From the NCBI GenBank assembly GCA_034231615.1, contig CM067311.1, forward strand, positions 11,666,660-11,730,659: a DNA stretch of 64,000 nucleotides, read 5' to 3'. This DNA is from Meghimatium bilineatum (lineage: Eukaryota > Mollusca > Gastropoda > Stylommatophora > Philomycidae). The position numbers were made by a program, and so were the translations under genes. This document shows positions 1-11,191 of this stretch, piece by piece. Numbering within the stretch: the first letter of the stretch is position 1; the number at the start of each line of letters is the position of its first letter. The notes beneath the pieces were generated by a model. That model was not told the origin of the DNA and searched no databases. It worked only from the letters and a program-made list of their open reading frames with translations.

Positions 1-655
1 ATGAAGATCTTGTAAAAAATAATTGTGTAAGAGGATCGTAACCTTTGGATACAACAACAGCAAACTAAAAATGTATCAATAACAGTGAAGAACCCCATTG
101 TAAAAATATTCGATTCCTGCTTGATGAGATGTTTCCATGAAATATAAGAAGCAAAATAAATATAAAAATAGTAATAATATAGCAATAATAAAAGTGTTCG
201 ATTACAGCTTGATTTTTGTTTCGATCTCTGGGAAATAGACACAATATAAATATAACAATAGCAATAGTAGAAGTGACTAGGGAAGCTTTGGGGTAAGTTG
301 GATGTCTCATTCCACATAGGTCGGAAGCGAAACAGGAAGTAAATAGGTAGGAAGTGAAACTATAACACGCATGCCACAAGTTCAAATAAACATCAGACTC
401 AACACTAAATCCACCTTGGGTAGAATTACGAATGCAACCAACCATCTGTCCAATGGGAAAGCCAACTGCACTTTCAAAACATCCTTAGCAATCTTCTATG
501 ACAAGAATGACAGGTCACGGTTTTGCTATTACTTGCTTTACATTTGCTCACAACCAACCCGTGCGGTGAAGTCCAAATCCTTTATTCTGCTATCTAAAAT
601 TCCGTGTCCCGGTTTTTTTAGGAATCCGCGACAACAGCTACCTTGTTTAAATATA
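1..655. other. AT-rich stretch, no recognised feature
   Basis: I see no repeat family, RNA gene or domain here. A 126-residue open frame on the minus strand (65-445) has several hydrophobic runs but no motif, and its composition is what AT-rich DNA gives by chance. It is not called as a gene. Confidence 0.4.
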
Positions 656-946
656 TCCTATCTCTTCTTCGTCTTCTTCTGCATTCGTTCTCAAACTCCT
701 ACAGATCAACAGGATGTAGTCCGAAGAACGGAATGCGTTGTGTCATAGTTTACAGAATTGCTGCGATTATGCGCCTTTCTGCCTGACACATCCGATTCAG
801 CATGGCTTTGGATCACTGACTCGATATAGGATGGGACAGCCAACTCTATCCCATAACCTCCTTAGTCACATTGTACGACATGCATGGAAGGTAAACAGTG
901 TTGCTATTCTTTGCTCCCCTTTCTGGCTCGACAACACACGGGCGGG
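656..946 (-). repeat. SINE-A copy, nearly full length
   Basis: The (GAA)n tail is read as CTTCTTC at the left edge. It is followed by the family landmarks CAAACTCCTACAGAT, GGATGTAGTC, GGAATGCGTTGTGTCAT, TTCAGCATGGCTTTGG, the core CCTCCTTAGTCAC...ACGACATGCATGG, and the 5' end ACACACGGGCG. Divergence from the best copy (38852-39116) is moderate. I could not define a target duplication. Ten copies of this family occur in the window, eight of them in this orientation. Confidence 0.85.
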
Positions 947-983
947 TCATCATATCTCAACAACTATTTTGAAATGTTTGTTT

Positions 984-1035
984 CATAATTGATTGATTAA
1001 TTAATTGATTTGATTGATTGATTAATTTGATTGAG
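984..1035. repeat. (ATTGATT)n low-complexity run
   Basis: Imperfect repetition of attgatt and attaatt just downstream of the SINE-A copy. Confidence 0.7.
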
Positions 1036-1189
1036 AACCCCAGGAATTGCTAGCCATTAGCTCTTACTTCCTATGTGCAGTGTGGTGGTTATCCTGAGCT
1101 TTCTTTCATACCCAAAAGACTTCAGCTTTCGCCTTAGTGCAATGTCTATTGAAGGAGACTTCTACACAGAGGGGGTATATAATTGTATA

Positions 1190-1345
1190 GATGACATGCT
1201 ACAAGCTTCCATAAGAGAGTCTCAATATAACAACATGTTATCTACTAAGGTTTCTGTTCCATGGGTGGTTTGTCTAGTGAGAACCACAGAAGCAACCGCA
1301 TGGGTTTGTTTCATGATAGTTGCCCCCGAATCTCACAAAGGTTAA
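1190..1345 (-). repeat. Fragment of dispersed repeat D
   Basis: In reverse complement this matches the left halves of the repeats at 21655, 44155 and 61015. Shared landmarks are GAAGCTT next to a TATAAGA-like stretch, ACCTTAGTAGAT, a run like GTGGGTCTCACCAATGG, and a CATGCGGTTGC-like edge. In two copies (21655 and 61015) this block lies directly before the C-terminal coding end of an RNase H-bearing LINE, so it is probably part of the same retrotransposon family. This copy is diverged, and the frames crossing it are not genes. Confidence 0.6.
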
Positions 1346-2257
1346 TCCAGCACTTAGCCACGACCGACTTGAGAAATGGACTTCGAGTTATCACTTCTGC
1401 CGGCATATCCGTGACATTTTTCGAAAATATTATCATCATCAACAGTTAAGTCCGTAGATGTCTAAGGTTTAAACCCCCTACCCACGCCTTCACGAAAGTA
1501 GAACATAACATTTAGTACTAAGAAATAAGTAAAAATGAAGGTTGTCCTTCCGAATCCCGTTCGTTTTCCACAGCACGATTGTGACATACTCACACCATCC
1601 TAACCCAACCCCTCAGTGACTTTCTAAAAACAAGATTATGTTCAATACAAGATTCAGTGGACAAATCACGTCACAACATACACAATTTTTAATTTCATAC
1701 ATTATTTCACTGAGCTTCGTAACTTCGGTTACCGATCTAGCGATTTGCGCGCAACTACATGGTCATCCACCCCCACTCAGTTTGTAGCGCGCATATCGAG
1801 TAATCTGTGGCTTACATCACCTAACGCGTAGAACGTTGGATGAGTCGGTAGGCCTATATGCGTCGTTATCGAAATTTCGTTCTGTTTAACTATATTAGAT
1901 ATTGATTATGCAGAAACCTGGCTATTGACCATTGTACAGTACCCAAGATTGTATCACACTCCTATCCTCTCCATGTAATGCTAAATTGAAAACTTTATTA
2001 GGAGTCCTATACCCCTCTCATTTATGCCGTATACCCCTCTTAGTTATGCCGTATCTACAGTTCTTGCAAGCGTACAGAATACCAGTAGTTAGAAAACTTG
2101 AAAAAAAGTCGAAATATATATGAACAACTCCTGGAATTCCAAGTCACAACTGAACAAGTCACAACTGAACAACTCCTAGAATTCCTAATCACAAGACATT
2201 CTGTCAATTAAACATTTATAGTTATGATTGCTCTTCTTGAATTTCACCAGCTTTCAT
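1346..2257. other. Intergenic DNA with a small inverted repeat
   Basis: Mostly unrecognised. At about 1740-1806, GATTTGCGCGCAAC and an approximately complementary GTAGCGCGCATATC flank a C-rich centre. This resembles the better inverted repeat at 35607-35697, which also contains TGCGCGCAAC after a TACCGATC-like edge. From 2130 to 2180 the phrase 'acaactgaacaa' is repeated twice. Confidence 0.4.
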
Positions 2258-2512
2258 TTCTTCGTCTTATTCTGAATTCGTTCTCAAACTCCTGTAGATT
2301 AGCAGGATGTAGTTCGAAGAGAAAAAAATGTAGTGTCATGGATTAACAGCATTGCTACAATATCTGCGCCTTTCTGCCTGACACATACGACTTCAGCATG
2401 TCTTTTGGTTACTTTCACCCTATATGATATGGGACAACCTTCACCCCATAACCTCCTTAGTCGCGTCCTACGACATGCATGGATGGTAAACAGTGTTGCT
2501 ATTCTTTATCAA
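2258..2512 (-). repeat. SINE-A copy, 5'-truncated
   Basis: It carries the 3' tail and core landmarks (CAAACTCCTGTAGATTAGC, TTCAGCATG, CCTCCTTAGTCGCG, ACGACATGCATGG). It stops after GTTGCTATTCTTT, so the 5' end present in the 6335 and 38852 copies is missing. Confidence 0.85.
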
Positions 2513-3251
2513 GAATTTATTTAGATATGTACATTTAAACGACAACTAATAGATCACCACTACTGGACAACCTGGCCAGACATTAGACGCAAGTCGTATA
2601 TCTTAGTGAATACTGCTAGACGGCGTGTAATAAAAAGCGTGGTCTTATCTCCCTTTACTTGGACTCTAGATTAAAAGTCTTACTGTCAAATCTTTTCTCT
2701 GTAACTCGACACACGGACAAGACAAAGGAGTTTCCACAAATACGTGAATTATTCTCTATCTCGTGCTTGGAGATGATTCACGGACAGACTTAGTGTCGCA
2801 TTCTCTTCACCGAAATATTTGCGAGTGTTTCTCATTCTTTCTCCTTTCCAGTCTATCTAAAATATAATAGCCATGTTATGTCATTCTCTCGTGAAGGTTC
2901 TACAAATAGCGTATTTACGCCACGGAATTTCGTGCGACATCCAATAAAATAATTGGTGTTGAGACGGAATTCACCTCCCCCCCCCCCCCAAGACTCAAAG
3001 CAGACGCCAATGTTGTATACAAATCGAGATCGTCAATAGGATAATCGTCGCTATAATGATTCAACATCAATGGCTTTTGATGACGAACCACCCTTTCACC
3101 GAGATCTTTGCATTTATTCATTAACAAAATATTGGTTATGGACTGTATAATAGCATATTCGCTTTTGTTCCCATGATGTTCGTCCGTCGTGATCGACGAT
3201 GACCAAAAACTCAACCATAATAATAATAACAATAAATAATAAAATAATAAA
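2513..3251. other. Unrecognised AT-rich DNA with a poly-C run
   Basis: A run of about 12 C residues lies near 2977-2989. Nothing else is recognised; the minus-strand frame 2915-3232 has no motif. Confidence 0.4.
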
Positions 3252-3900
3252 GTTAATAGTGCGTTTTTAAATGACTAGCAAGTCCAATGCGCGCACAAAA
3301 TGTTCTTTTACAGAATTGACAACAATAGAAGGTATCTGTGTGAGGTTGAGATGTTTTTTCTTTTCTACGTGTCCGCTTCTGTCTTGCAGTTTCTTGTCTG
3401 AATTCTTCTGCCGCTAGTGCTCCCGTTCTAATGCTGTAACGCCATGCTGTTCTATCCTGAGTGAGGCTCTCCCAAGCGCCTACGTCAATATTAAGATGTT
3501 TCAAGGATGACTTGAGCGGGTCTTTGAAACGTTTTTTCTGTCCACCAGCTTTTCGAAATCCTGCCTTGAGTTCTCCATAATATATTTGTTTTGGCAAACG
3601 CGAGTTCTCCATACGCACAAGATGGCCTGCCCAGCGTGCCTGCGCCTTCATAAGTATTGTGTGGATGCTTATTGAGGTTGATTTTTCCAAGACCTCGTAG
3701 TCTGGTACTTTGTCCCACCAATGGATGTTTAGTAATTTACGTAGGCAGGTAAGATGGAAATGATTTAACTTTCTTGCATGTCTAGCATACACTGTCCACG
3801 TTTCGCAGGCGTATAGTAAGGTTGGTATAACAGCAGCATGATATACTTGTAGTTTGGTGGTTGTTCTTATACCTCTTCTGTCCCATACATTTTCCCATAC
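3252..3900 (-). pseudogene. 5'-truncated LINE, C-terminus with C2H2-like finger
   Basis: The minus-strand frame encodes the last ~215 residues of a non-LTR retrotransposon polyprotein, running open from about 3900 to the stop near 3253. From the N-terminal side I read VWDRRGIRTTTKLQVYHAAV, then IPTLLYACETWTV (the region just after the reverse transcriptase fingers and palm), HLTCLRKLLNIHW, RWAGHLVRMENSRLPKQI, GGQKKRFKD, LTQDRTAWR and a terminal zinc-finger-like CQFCKRTFCARIGLASHLKTH. This order is typical of a LINE tail common in animal genomes. The catalytic part of the reverse transcriptase is absent, so it cannot move by itself. The frame is uninterrupted, suggesting a fairly recent 5'-truncated insertion. 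A decayed relative lies at 61615-62010. The alternative, a host zinc-finger gene, is unlikely given the LWYACETW-type motif and the single terminal finger. Confidence 0.85.
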
Positions 3901-4111
3901 AGTCTATTGTTTGCCAGTCTTTTGCCAGTCTATTGTTCCCATACGGTGAGCCGGGTTGGCAAGCACATTGGCAATGTGAGGCATATCAAGGTAAGCAACC
4001 CAACAAATTTCGTTCCGAAGTGACGACGGGTCCTGACGGGATCCGAACGAATCTAGTTTTACTATTCGTCAGATTCTTTCTAGTTTCTGGACTTATTTAT
4101 TACTTGAAACT

Positions 4112-4275
4112 GTATATCCTGGCGTAGTAGTTTGTTTTCGTGCTCAAGAGGTCAGTGTTCGAATCTCACCAGTAAACTCTTATTATTAAAGTGAATTCTT
4201 TTCGGAGATCCCTGGAGAAAGTTCCGTTCTCCCGCTTGAAGCTAGGAAGTTACGCGCTAAAAGTTATACTCATAG
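4112..4275 (+). repeat. Possible tRNA-derived SINE head
   Basis: TGGCGTAGTAGTTT near 4120 resembles a pol III A box, and GTGTTCGAATCTCACC near 4150-4165 resembles a B box, at a spacing close to that in tRNA genes. The cloverleaf is not convincing, so this is more likely the tRNA-related head of a SINE than a working tRNA gene. No second copy was found in the window. Confidence 0.4.
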
Positions 4276-5457
4276 TGCGTGTTGTGCCGCTTCGCTGAGA
4301 GAGACGGAGTACATGTGAAGTTACCCGAGTACTATGAAGTCAATGCTCTATGAATTTTGCACCTTATGTTAGAACGATGCCTGTTTGACCTTTCAATTCA
4401 CATAAAATCCTGCCCTATTGACGTCAAGATCAACCATTATGTGGAGCCGTATCCTACAGCAGCAGAATATTCCAGGAGTGCATGCCCAGGATAGAACCAG
4501 CAGTTTATTATAAACACAAAATAATAATCCTAAAGAAATTAGGGAAGTAAAAATCAACCATCATAAACGATTATATAAAATTAAACATAAATAAGATTAT
4601 TTCTGTTGAGGAATGAGGAATGCAAAATTAATATTTACAACCGCAAAAATAATGTAGAACGAAATTCTTGAAGGGAAATAAAAATGGATTATTTTTAAGA
4701 TAGAAAAAGCAAGAAATCACATAATTTACAAATAAAGCTGATCACGAATAGAATGGAATTATATAATTATATTAAACAGGAAAATTTTTATATCGCAATT
4801 TTATTGCAGCATATTGAATTCTTGACGAAGAGATCATTCTATTTACCATGAAGATGTGGCGCAGTGATACATTGACAAGAACAAGCAGTTAAGCCTCGTT
4901 AGCTGTTCAGGAAGGAGATTAATTTGTATAGGACATGCGCACAACGTGAACAAGCCAGTACATCAATGTCAGACAGACGACCACGTATTTCTGTCTTTCC
5001 CTGTAACAACGGAAGTTGGTCTGATTGAAAACCGCCATATTTGTTTGGATTGTATATGATAGGCAAGAGAAACTAGTTTCGTGTTATAGATTTTCGATTT
5101 TCTAGTTCAAATAAATTTGATTTCACTCATCCGTGAGACATCATTTTTGCTGCATTTCTTATGTTATAGTTGTTTCATAATCTAACGACGATACTAAGGC
5201 CGTAGATACGATTTCAGTAACGAGGGGGGGGGGGGGGTGGGGGTATATATAAAATCAACTAATTTGCTTGTTTTTTCTGTGAAGTTCCCTCCTTTTGATG
5301 AAAACTGAGAAGTCCATTTTGCGAAAAATCGTTAACAAAGAGATTTTTATGTAACCTTTCGGCTACACTCTTAGCATTAAAAGTCTTAGCATGCTGCGCA
5401 AGATAGAAAAGTTCATGCTAAGAAAATAATGGTGGGACTTATTGAACAACTCACTTA
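4276..5457. other. Unrecognised AT-rich DNA with a G run
   Basis: No repeat family was recognised. A run of G residues interrupted by one T occurs at about 5224-5242. No open frame with domain character is present. Confidence 0.4.
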
Positions 5458-5458
5458 T

Positions 5459-5525
5459 CCAGAACATTACATGGATATACTGCCCTAATTATGCTGGGGT
5501 CATATGAAGCGAGAGAGCCGACTTA
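5459..5525 (+). repeat. Short dispersed repeat H
   Basis: GAACATTACATGGATATACTGCC followed by an ATTATGCTGGGGTCA-like stretch and a GAAGCGAGAGAG-like stretch matches 51518-51635 in the same order and orientation. The element class is unknown. Confidence 0.55.
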
Positions 5526-6321
5526 TTGGCAGGCAATGCGGTGATAGACGGCACATTGCTAGCCTGAGAAGAGATAAGGCAGGCTTAATGAAGGCAGTAA
5601 TAAAAGTATTCCAAGATGAAGATCATGCTAATGAGGTTCAGAACGTTGATATTAGGGTTGATATTACCAGCCTATTGGCTTACTAAATATAAGGGGATAT
5701 TAGTAGCTTTTTATTGTCTTGCTAGTTAGCAGCTTCTTTTGTCTTGCCAATTAGCAACTCTGTACTGTCTTGCTAATTAGCGGTGAATGTCATGTTCTGA
5801 TTTTCTAAGTGGGGAAGAGGTTTGAACTCCCAGATTTTACGGTATTGGAAATGTGTCTGAATCAGTACATTAATATGAATGTCGTTGTGTCAGTTTTGAA
5901 ACAAGTTAAACGAATTACACTGTATCGTTCAATACAGACTAGCACTGTCGTGACCAGATGCAAAAACGGCTGCTTTTACTAAGTACTAGTGATGAAAAAA
6001 ATCACGTGCTTTCAACTCACCAACATTGCTGGGACTTATCCTAATTCTTAGCTACGCACTTTCATGTGCATCAGTGTCAGCTTGGCTAATTCCCATCTCT
6101 TATTGTCTTCATTATCCATTACTCGTTCACTATTCTTATTGTCTTATGATTGCCTACTCCATTCGACACGCACCTGATGATGCTAATGATAGTCTTGCTT
6201 GTTTCCTTCATGTGCGTTATTCTTATGAATTGTGTTGATTTATTTAGTGTCATTCTGAACAGACATATTTTTCTGTATCATTATAGAACTTACGAATATT
6301 TCCTACTCTTTAAATATAGAG
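5526..6321. other. No recognised feature
   Basis: The phrase 'tcttgctaattagca' recurs about three times at 5715-5785. The frames at 6026-6398 are hydrophobic but carry no motif and overlap one another; I do not call them genes. Confidence 0.35.
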
Positions 6322-6334
6322 GTAAAAGTAATTT

Positions 6335-6620
6335 TTTTCTTCTTCTTCTTCTTTCGTATGCGTTCATTCTCAAACTCCTGCAGATTAGTAGGATGTAGTC
6401 AGGAGAACGGAATGCGTTGTGTCATGGTTTACAGCATTGCTGTGATATATGCGCCTTTCGGACTGACACATCTGACTTCAGCATGGCTTTGGGCCACTGA
6501 CCCTATATGGGATAGGACAGCCAACTCCATCAAATAACCTATTCAGTCGCCTCTTATGACATCATGGAAGGTGACCAGTTTTATTCTGTGGTCCCCTCTC
6601 GGGGTCGGCACCACACGGGC
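6335..6620 (-). repeat. SINE-A, full length with 13-bp target duplication
   Basis: The element is bounded by perfect direct repeats GTAAAAGTAATTT at 6322-6334 and 6621-6633, which fixes both ends. On its sense (minus) strand it begins GCCCGTGTGGTGCCGA, carries the CGACT-type core, and ends in (GAA)n. Length is about 286 bp. I see no clear A or B box, so transcription by pol III is not evident from the sequence. It is a short, non-coding, target-primed insertion. Confidence 0.92.
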
Positions 6621-6633
6621 GTAAAAGTAATTT

Positions 6634-6993
6634 GACAGCATATAATGCCATAGAGTACTTGGACAATTTCTACATCACAGTATATGATTCAGCTATTTCT
6701 AGGTGTGGAGATCTATGCTCTTGATCGCTAAGTTTTCCTTCCAGAAATATACTAGTTGTCAACCCTTCTGTACAAATGGATTTACTGATGAGTGGTCCAC
6801 TAGAAACTTTAACCCAGAACCATTGTACAATAAATTCAGTTCTAGCTTGCTACTTGCCTAATTCCATTAAGTAACAACACCTACAAGAATCTTAACAAAA
6901 AACAACATGGGAAGATTAATAGCTGAGGGCAAATTTAACGCAACAGGGGAAGAAGGCAATCAAGACGTCGAGAGTGCAATCATTAATCAGATA
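6634..6993. other. No recognised feature
   Basis: AT-rich DNA between a SINE and a minisatellite; nothing recognised. Confidence 0.35.
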
Positions 6994-7262
6994 GTAACGA
7001 TTCTTGTAGTCATTTTCAGTAACAATTCTTGTAGTCATGTTCAGTAACGACTCTTGTAGTCATGTTCAGTAACGACTCTTGTAGTCATGTTCAGTAATGA
7101 TTCTTGTAGTCATATTTAGTCACGATTCTTGTTGCGATGTTTAGTCACGATTCGTGTAGCTGTGTAGTCACGATTCTTGTAGTCATGTTTAGTCACGATT
7201 CGTGTAGCTGTTTAGTCACGATTCTTGTAGTCATATTCAGTAACGTTTCATGCAGTCATGTT
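6994..7262 (+). repeat. Minisatellite, ~24-25-bp unit, about 11 copies
   Basis: The degenerate unit is TTCTTGTAGTCATGTTCAG followed by TAACGA. Later units change to ...TTTAGTCACGATTC and some are shortened to 'gtagctgtttagtcacga', so two variant classes alternate at the right end. Confidence 0.85.
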
Positions 7263-7439
7263 TAATCACATGACCGAACTGTTTTCAGTCTCATTTGTTC
7301 AAAATATTTTACTACAGACGTTATTCCAATAATGTTTTAATATCTTCATTTCCTACCTGAGTCTATTCTTGTTCTGCTTGATGACATATTATTGAGAAAG
7401 AACAACTTAAGAATCATTAGTAACTGAAGGTAAATTAGG

Positions 7440-7765
7440 AAAAGAGTTGGTATAATATCATGTATCGAACATATTGAGAGACAGCAAGTAAAATGGTTCG
7501 GTCACCTTATAAGAATGAAGTCAAACCAAATACCAATAAGAGCTTATAACAAAAGAATATGCGGGTGTAAGGATAAAGGTATAGCAAGAAAACGGTGGAT
7601 AGAAAACATCAAGATAACCTTGAACAAACATGGACTAAATGCAATATTGGCGACACATCTGGCCTTGGAACGACAGATCAAGCTCCCACCCCTACGCTTA
7701 ACGGCAAGTGTGAATGTGATCAACAATCATTCACCTGGGGAAAGACAATAGACAATTGTAACTGA
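7440..7765 (+). pseudogene. LINE C-terminal fragment (family C)
   Basis: The plus strand reads CIEHIERQQVKWFGHLIRM, then SNQIPIRAYNKRI, ARKRWIENIKITLNKHGLN and a THLALERQIKLPPLRLTASV end. KWFGHL-x-RM and (R)KRWIENI are hallmarks of the C-terminal tail of animal LINE ORF2 proteins. Copies of the same tail lie at 43018-43235 (minus) and 58190-58640 (plus). No reverse transcriptase catalytic region is present. Confidence 0.8.
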
Positions 7766-8538
7766 AGGAACGGTCTCAAAAGGAATGAATAGACAGTCCA
7801 AAATTGTCGCCAATAGATATGGCGGAAGTCGCAAGAATAGGTGATTATCGATTGGATTGATTAAACTTAGTCTTTGAAAATGTTCTTGACACAACAGGTC
7901 ACCTGGATGTCCTGAGATAAGGTATATTAAAACATAGACTCTATTCTGGAAAGAATGTGTCTCATTGATAGAATTTATCCGAAATTGTAGTCCATTGGAG
8001 ACCCTCGTGTTTTATACAATCCTGTGGACTCTTCGGTTCATCTTTCAAAAGTGACTGTATTTGGCATTTTCAGATTTTGTTGTTGGCTGTTGATGCAGAG
8101 TAAACATAAAATGAGAAGACAACTCACTGGGAAAGATCAAATAACGGCACTTTTTAAAGATGATCGGATCATTCCACATCACTGTATAATTGACGAAGGA
8201 CTCGGTCAAATACCAATTTTCTAATTCCATTGTTCAATTTAATCTAGTCTGCATTCAAATAAATAGAATTTTGCGGAAGGTGTAAAAGGAGAAAATTATT
8301 CGGATATCAAACTTGATTAAAATTCTGGGTTCTTCCTACTTAAATCTTTCGTTACCACATACTTGATGAGACGGTGGGCAGGCAAAAGTAACGACGTGTT
8401 AACGAACTTGCGTTGATATGTTTATGGTTTCCAGTCGAACATGGGTAACGACCCGCTTAGCTCTGTTTAAATAAAAAACAACAAGAAGTTAACATACACC
8501 GTTTACGCCTCTACTTGTGGAAAGTGTTCCGCTTAATC
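7766..8538. other. No recognised feature
   Basis: Short overlapping frames on both strands at 8024-8230 have no motif. Nothing repetitive was recognised. Confidence 0.35.
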
Positions 8539-8822
8539 CAAACTTGTCTTAATCTTAACTTATCAGATATCAGTTTATAGAACTTGTTTTAATCTTAACT
8601 TATCAGATATCAGTTTATATAACTTGTTTTAATCTTGACTTATCAGATACCAGTTTATAGAACTTGTTTTAATCTTGACTTATCAGATACAAGTTTAAAT
8701 AACTTGTTTTAATCTTGACTTATCAGATATCAGATTATAGAACTTGTTTTAATCTTGACGTATCAGATACCAGTTTATAGAACTTGTTTTAATCTTGACT
8801 TATCAGATACCAGTTTATAGAG
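8539..8822 (+). repeat. Minisatellite, 40-bp unit, about 7 copies
   Basis: The unit is AACTTGTTTTAATCTTGACT followed by TATCAGATACCAGTTTATAG. Substitutions are few (TTAACT/TTGACT, ATATC/ATACC). Copies keep a constant 40-bp register. Confidence 0.93.
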
Positions 8823-9590
8823 CTGAAGGGACACTAAAGTGAATGACAAATATATCGTATATTCTATTTGTTCCCTGTTGAGCATAGGACTTCTAGAAAC
8901 CTCTCACATGTTGTCTTACAGTAGTTTACTCTAGTTCTTGTCCATTTGTGTCCTACCACTCACATATTTATTGATAACTCACAAAGTAATTTCCTTTTTT
9001 TGTTTCCTTTTCCCTCGCAGATTTTGAACAATACCCTTTTTTTACATAGGTGCTCTTAACTGCATGTGTTCCATTCATATTTCTTTCTTAATATCACAAG
9101 TTCATATATTTTTCCAGTTTCCTAGTTGGCTATTTTTTCATAACATTTGAAATCTTGTACCGCAGAAATCGGATGTATTGGGCCATTTGAGTAAATAAAA
9201 TATCCCGTTCTCTTTGTTATCTATAAATCTATCCATAAACCTGTATCCCGTTAGAATAGTTAGGGGTACCATATTTGATGCTTCAGCATACAGAATTCTC
9301 CAGCTATTTCTATCTTCAGCGATGCGGACGAGTGAGGAAAACTCTTGTCTTGTTCATTTCTTGATATTGTCTGTCCTTGTTTGTATTTTCCCTCCTTTGC
9401 ATCTTCCACCTTGATTGTTACCTGCACTTTTGTTTCCGGCAAGGAATCATCTCTGCATATATGTCTAAAGCTTACTAATTTTTTCGTTCTAATATTGAAA
9501 TCAATGGTTACTGTGGAGTGTGCATCTCTATTTTATTTCTTACGTACACATTTGTCTTATGTTCTCGATAGGAAATTCGTAAAATTCATC
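8823..9590. other. Mostly unrecognised; possible LINE remnant at 9260-9590
   Basis: The stretch 9270-9590 has the T/C-rich composition and wording (for example 'ccttgattgttacctgcac') of antisense LINE tails seen elsewhere in the window, but I cannot align it to one with confidence. Confidence 0.3.
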
Positions 9591-9591
9591 A

Positions 9592-9725
9592 GAAAATATT
9601 AGACAGTTTGACAACCTGGCACGGCAAAGAAACAACAACGACTTTGATACATAATACTGTGGACAGAGAGCTGTGGAGAGCCATGACCGCCTTCTCCACC
9701 CGGCATGGCACCTGATGATGATGAT
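9592..9725 (+). pseudogene. RTE-like LINE 3' end with TGATGA tail
   Basis: An in-frame terminus reads KILDSLTTWHGKETTTTLIH, then NTVDRELWRAMTAFSTRHGT and a stop. The stop runs directly into TGATGATGATGAT, the short microsatellite tail typical of RTE-type LINEs. The same terminus is found at 51786 (minus) and 43355 (minus). Only the last ~43 codons remain. Confidence 0.8.
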
Positions 9726-9729
9726 CATG

Positions 9730-9910
9730 AGTATTTGTACTCGAAAGTCTGTAGTCATCTCTCCATGTCCACAATGAGTGTCCAACTCTCACAACCATAT
9801 AGCACAATAGAAAGGACTAGTGAGTTATATAGTTTGATTTTCACTCTAACACTGATGTTGCTTTTCCAAATCAAGTTTAACCTTGACATAGAAACAACAT
9901 CCATCTCCAG
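9730..9910 (-). pseudogene. LINE fragment, post-RT region
   Basis: In reverse complement the sequence reads RLNLIWKSNISVRVKIKLYN followed by SLVLSIVLYGCESWTL, the LYGCESWTL block that follows the reverse transcriptase palm in LINE ORF2. It faces the LINE end at 9592-9725 head to head, so these are two independent insertions. Confidence 0.8.
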
Positions 9911-9920
9911 CCTTATTTGT

Positions 9921-10060
9921 ACTGGTAAATCCAGGAATATGGTAATGAAGTTTTGCTATAAATAAAGATGCATAATAACACACTCAAATCGACGTTTCGA
10001 CCAAAATGCCTTTATCGAGATAAAAAGTGAAACAAAATATTAAAATACAACTGGAAACGA
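9921..10060 (-). repeat. Penelope-like terminal fragment, subfamily 2
   Basis: The sense (minus) strand contains ATAAAGGCATTTTGGTCGAAACGTCGATTTG in two overlapping parts (ATAAAGGCATTTTGG and GGTCGAAACGTCGATTTG). It is followed by GTGTGTTATTATG and an ATTCCTGGATTTACC end. The same layout is found at 27091-27271. The GGTCGAAACGTC block is the conserved motif near ends of animal Penelope-like elements. The hammerhead CTGATGA box is decayed here. Confidence 0.6.
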
Positions 10061-10229
10061 ATAGTAAGGATATGGACGTTCACATTGGCATGTGTAATAT
10101 AGATTGACCGAAAGAGGTGAAACGATACCGGACAAGGAATGTACAAAAATTACTACATACATGAGACACGAAACACAGAAACTATAGAGCAGCTAGAATC
10201 ATACACGTGACAGGCGCTCATTAATACCG

Positions 10230-10600
10230 TCGGATTTAACAATGTCATATTGGTAAAAGTAGCGGTTCTCAAACGCCAGACAGATCCGGTCGTCAGAGAA
10301 GCATGACTTAATGGCCATAATCTGAATGTTTATGAATCTTATTTTTACTTCTTTGCATTTTCGTATGCTAGATCCGAGGTATTTGAAAGTATTCACTTCA
10401 TGTTTATATCCATTCATCATGATGTTGGTCTGTTCTTCTGTGTCTCTGCTGTTAGCGAAGACCTTGCTCTTTCTTTGTTGGTTTCTATTCCGTACTTACT
10501 AGTAACTTTTTCCAACTTTGCTTATAACCCTTGTAATTAATGTCCTGACCCATTTATAAATTCAATATCAACCGCGAAACGCAGAATTGTAATATTTCAG
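10230..10600 (-). pseudogene. Decayed LINE fragment
   Basis: The minus strand gives KVFANSRDTEEQTNIMMNGY, then KHEVNTFKYLGSSIRKC and KEVKIR. The FKYLGSS-I block preceded by an I-x-(N/G) segment is the standard region after the LINE reverse transcriptase. Frameshifts and stops follow. Confidence 0.7.
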
Positions 10601-11191
10601 TGGACGAAAGGTTTAGTTGGTGTTCATCTCCTCTCTAGTTATCCTTAAACTGTGGTTACATAGACGTGCCGTATCTTTATTCCATTCTTCTGAGAATCTA
10701 GCATGGCCATGGTCTTGTTACAGAGAGATCCATCCAATGCCTCAATTGAAAATGAGCGATAACAAAACAACAACAACACAAAAAAGTATGTTCAATGCTG
10801 GTTTCTCATTAAAGAATGTTTGTACCTTTTAGCATTTATTTCTGTGGTTTTCAATGATAGGGTGTCTATAGTCTCAGCGCGCTGACATTACACAGATCCC
10901 CAATCAATACTCACATTTTATTTGAAGTAATGTCACAAGCGATGTAACGAGTGCACAATGAATGTGTAGTCACCCAGTATAAAACTATAAACCATCTGGA
11001 AGATATTTAAGCACGTAATACTACTCGTACATCTGAAGAAAAAAGAAATAGTAATTATTATATGATGGTAAACAATGATGTACACGATGAAGCCGAGGTA
11101 GGGCATTGAGTTAGCTCCTACTTCTTTTCATCATGGGCATTGACAAGTCTAGAAAATGAAAAAAGGAAAAATAAATAATTGCACGCTTGAC
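10601..11191. other. No recognised feature
   Basis: Nothing recognised. Frame 10617-10832 has no motif. Confidence 0.35.

Noticed and set aside
65..445. 126-residue hydrophobic minus frame
   Set aside because: No motif, no supporting context, composition typical of AT-rich DNA; could be chance.
3253..3792. Host C2H2 zinc-finger gene
   Set aside because: The upstream VYHAAVIPTLLYACETWTV block and the related copy at 61615 show it is a LINE C-terminus.
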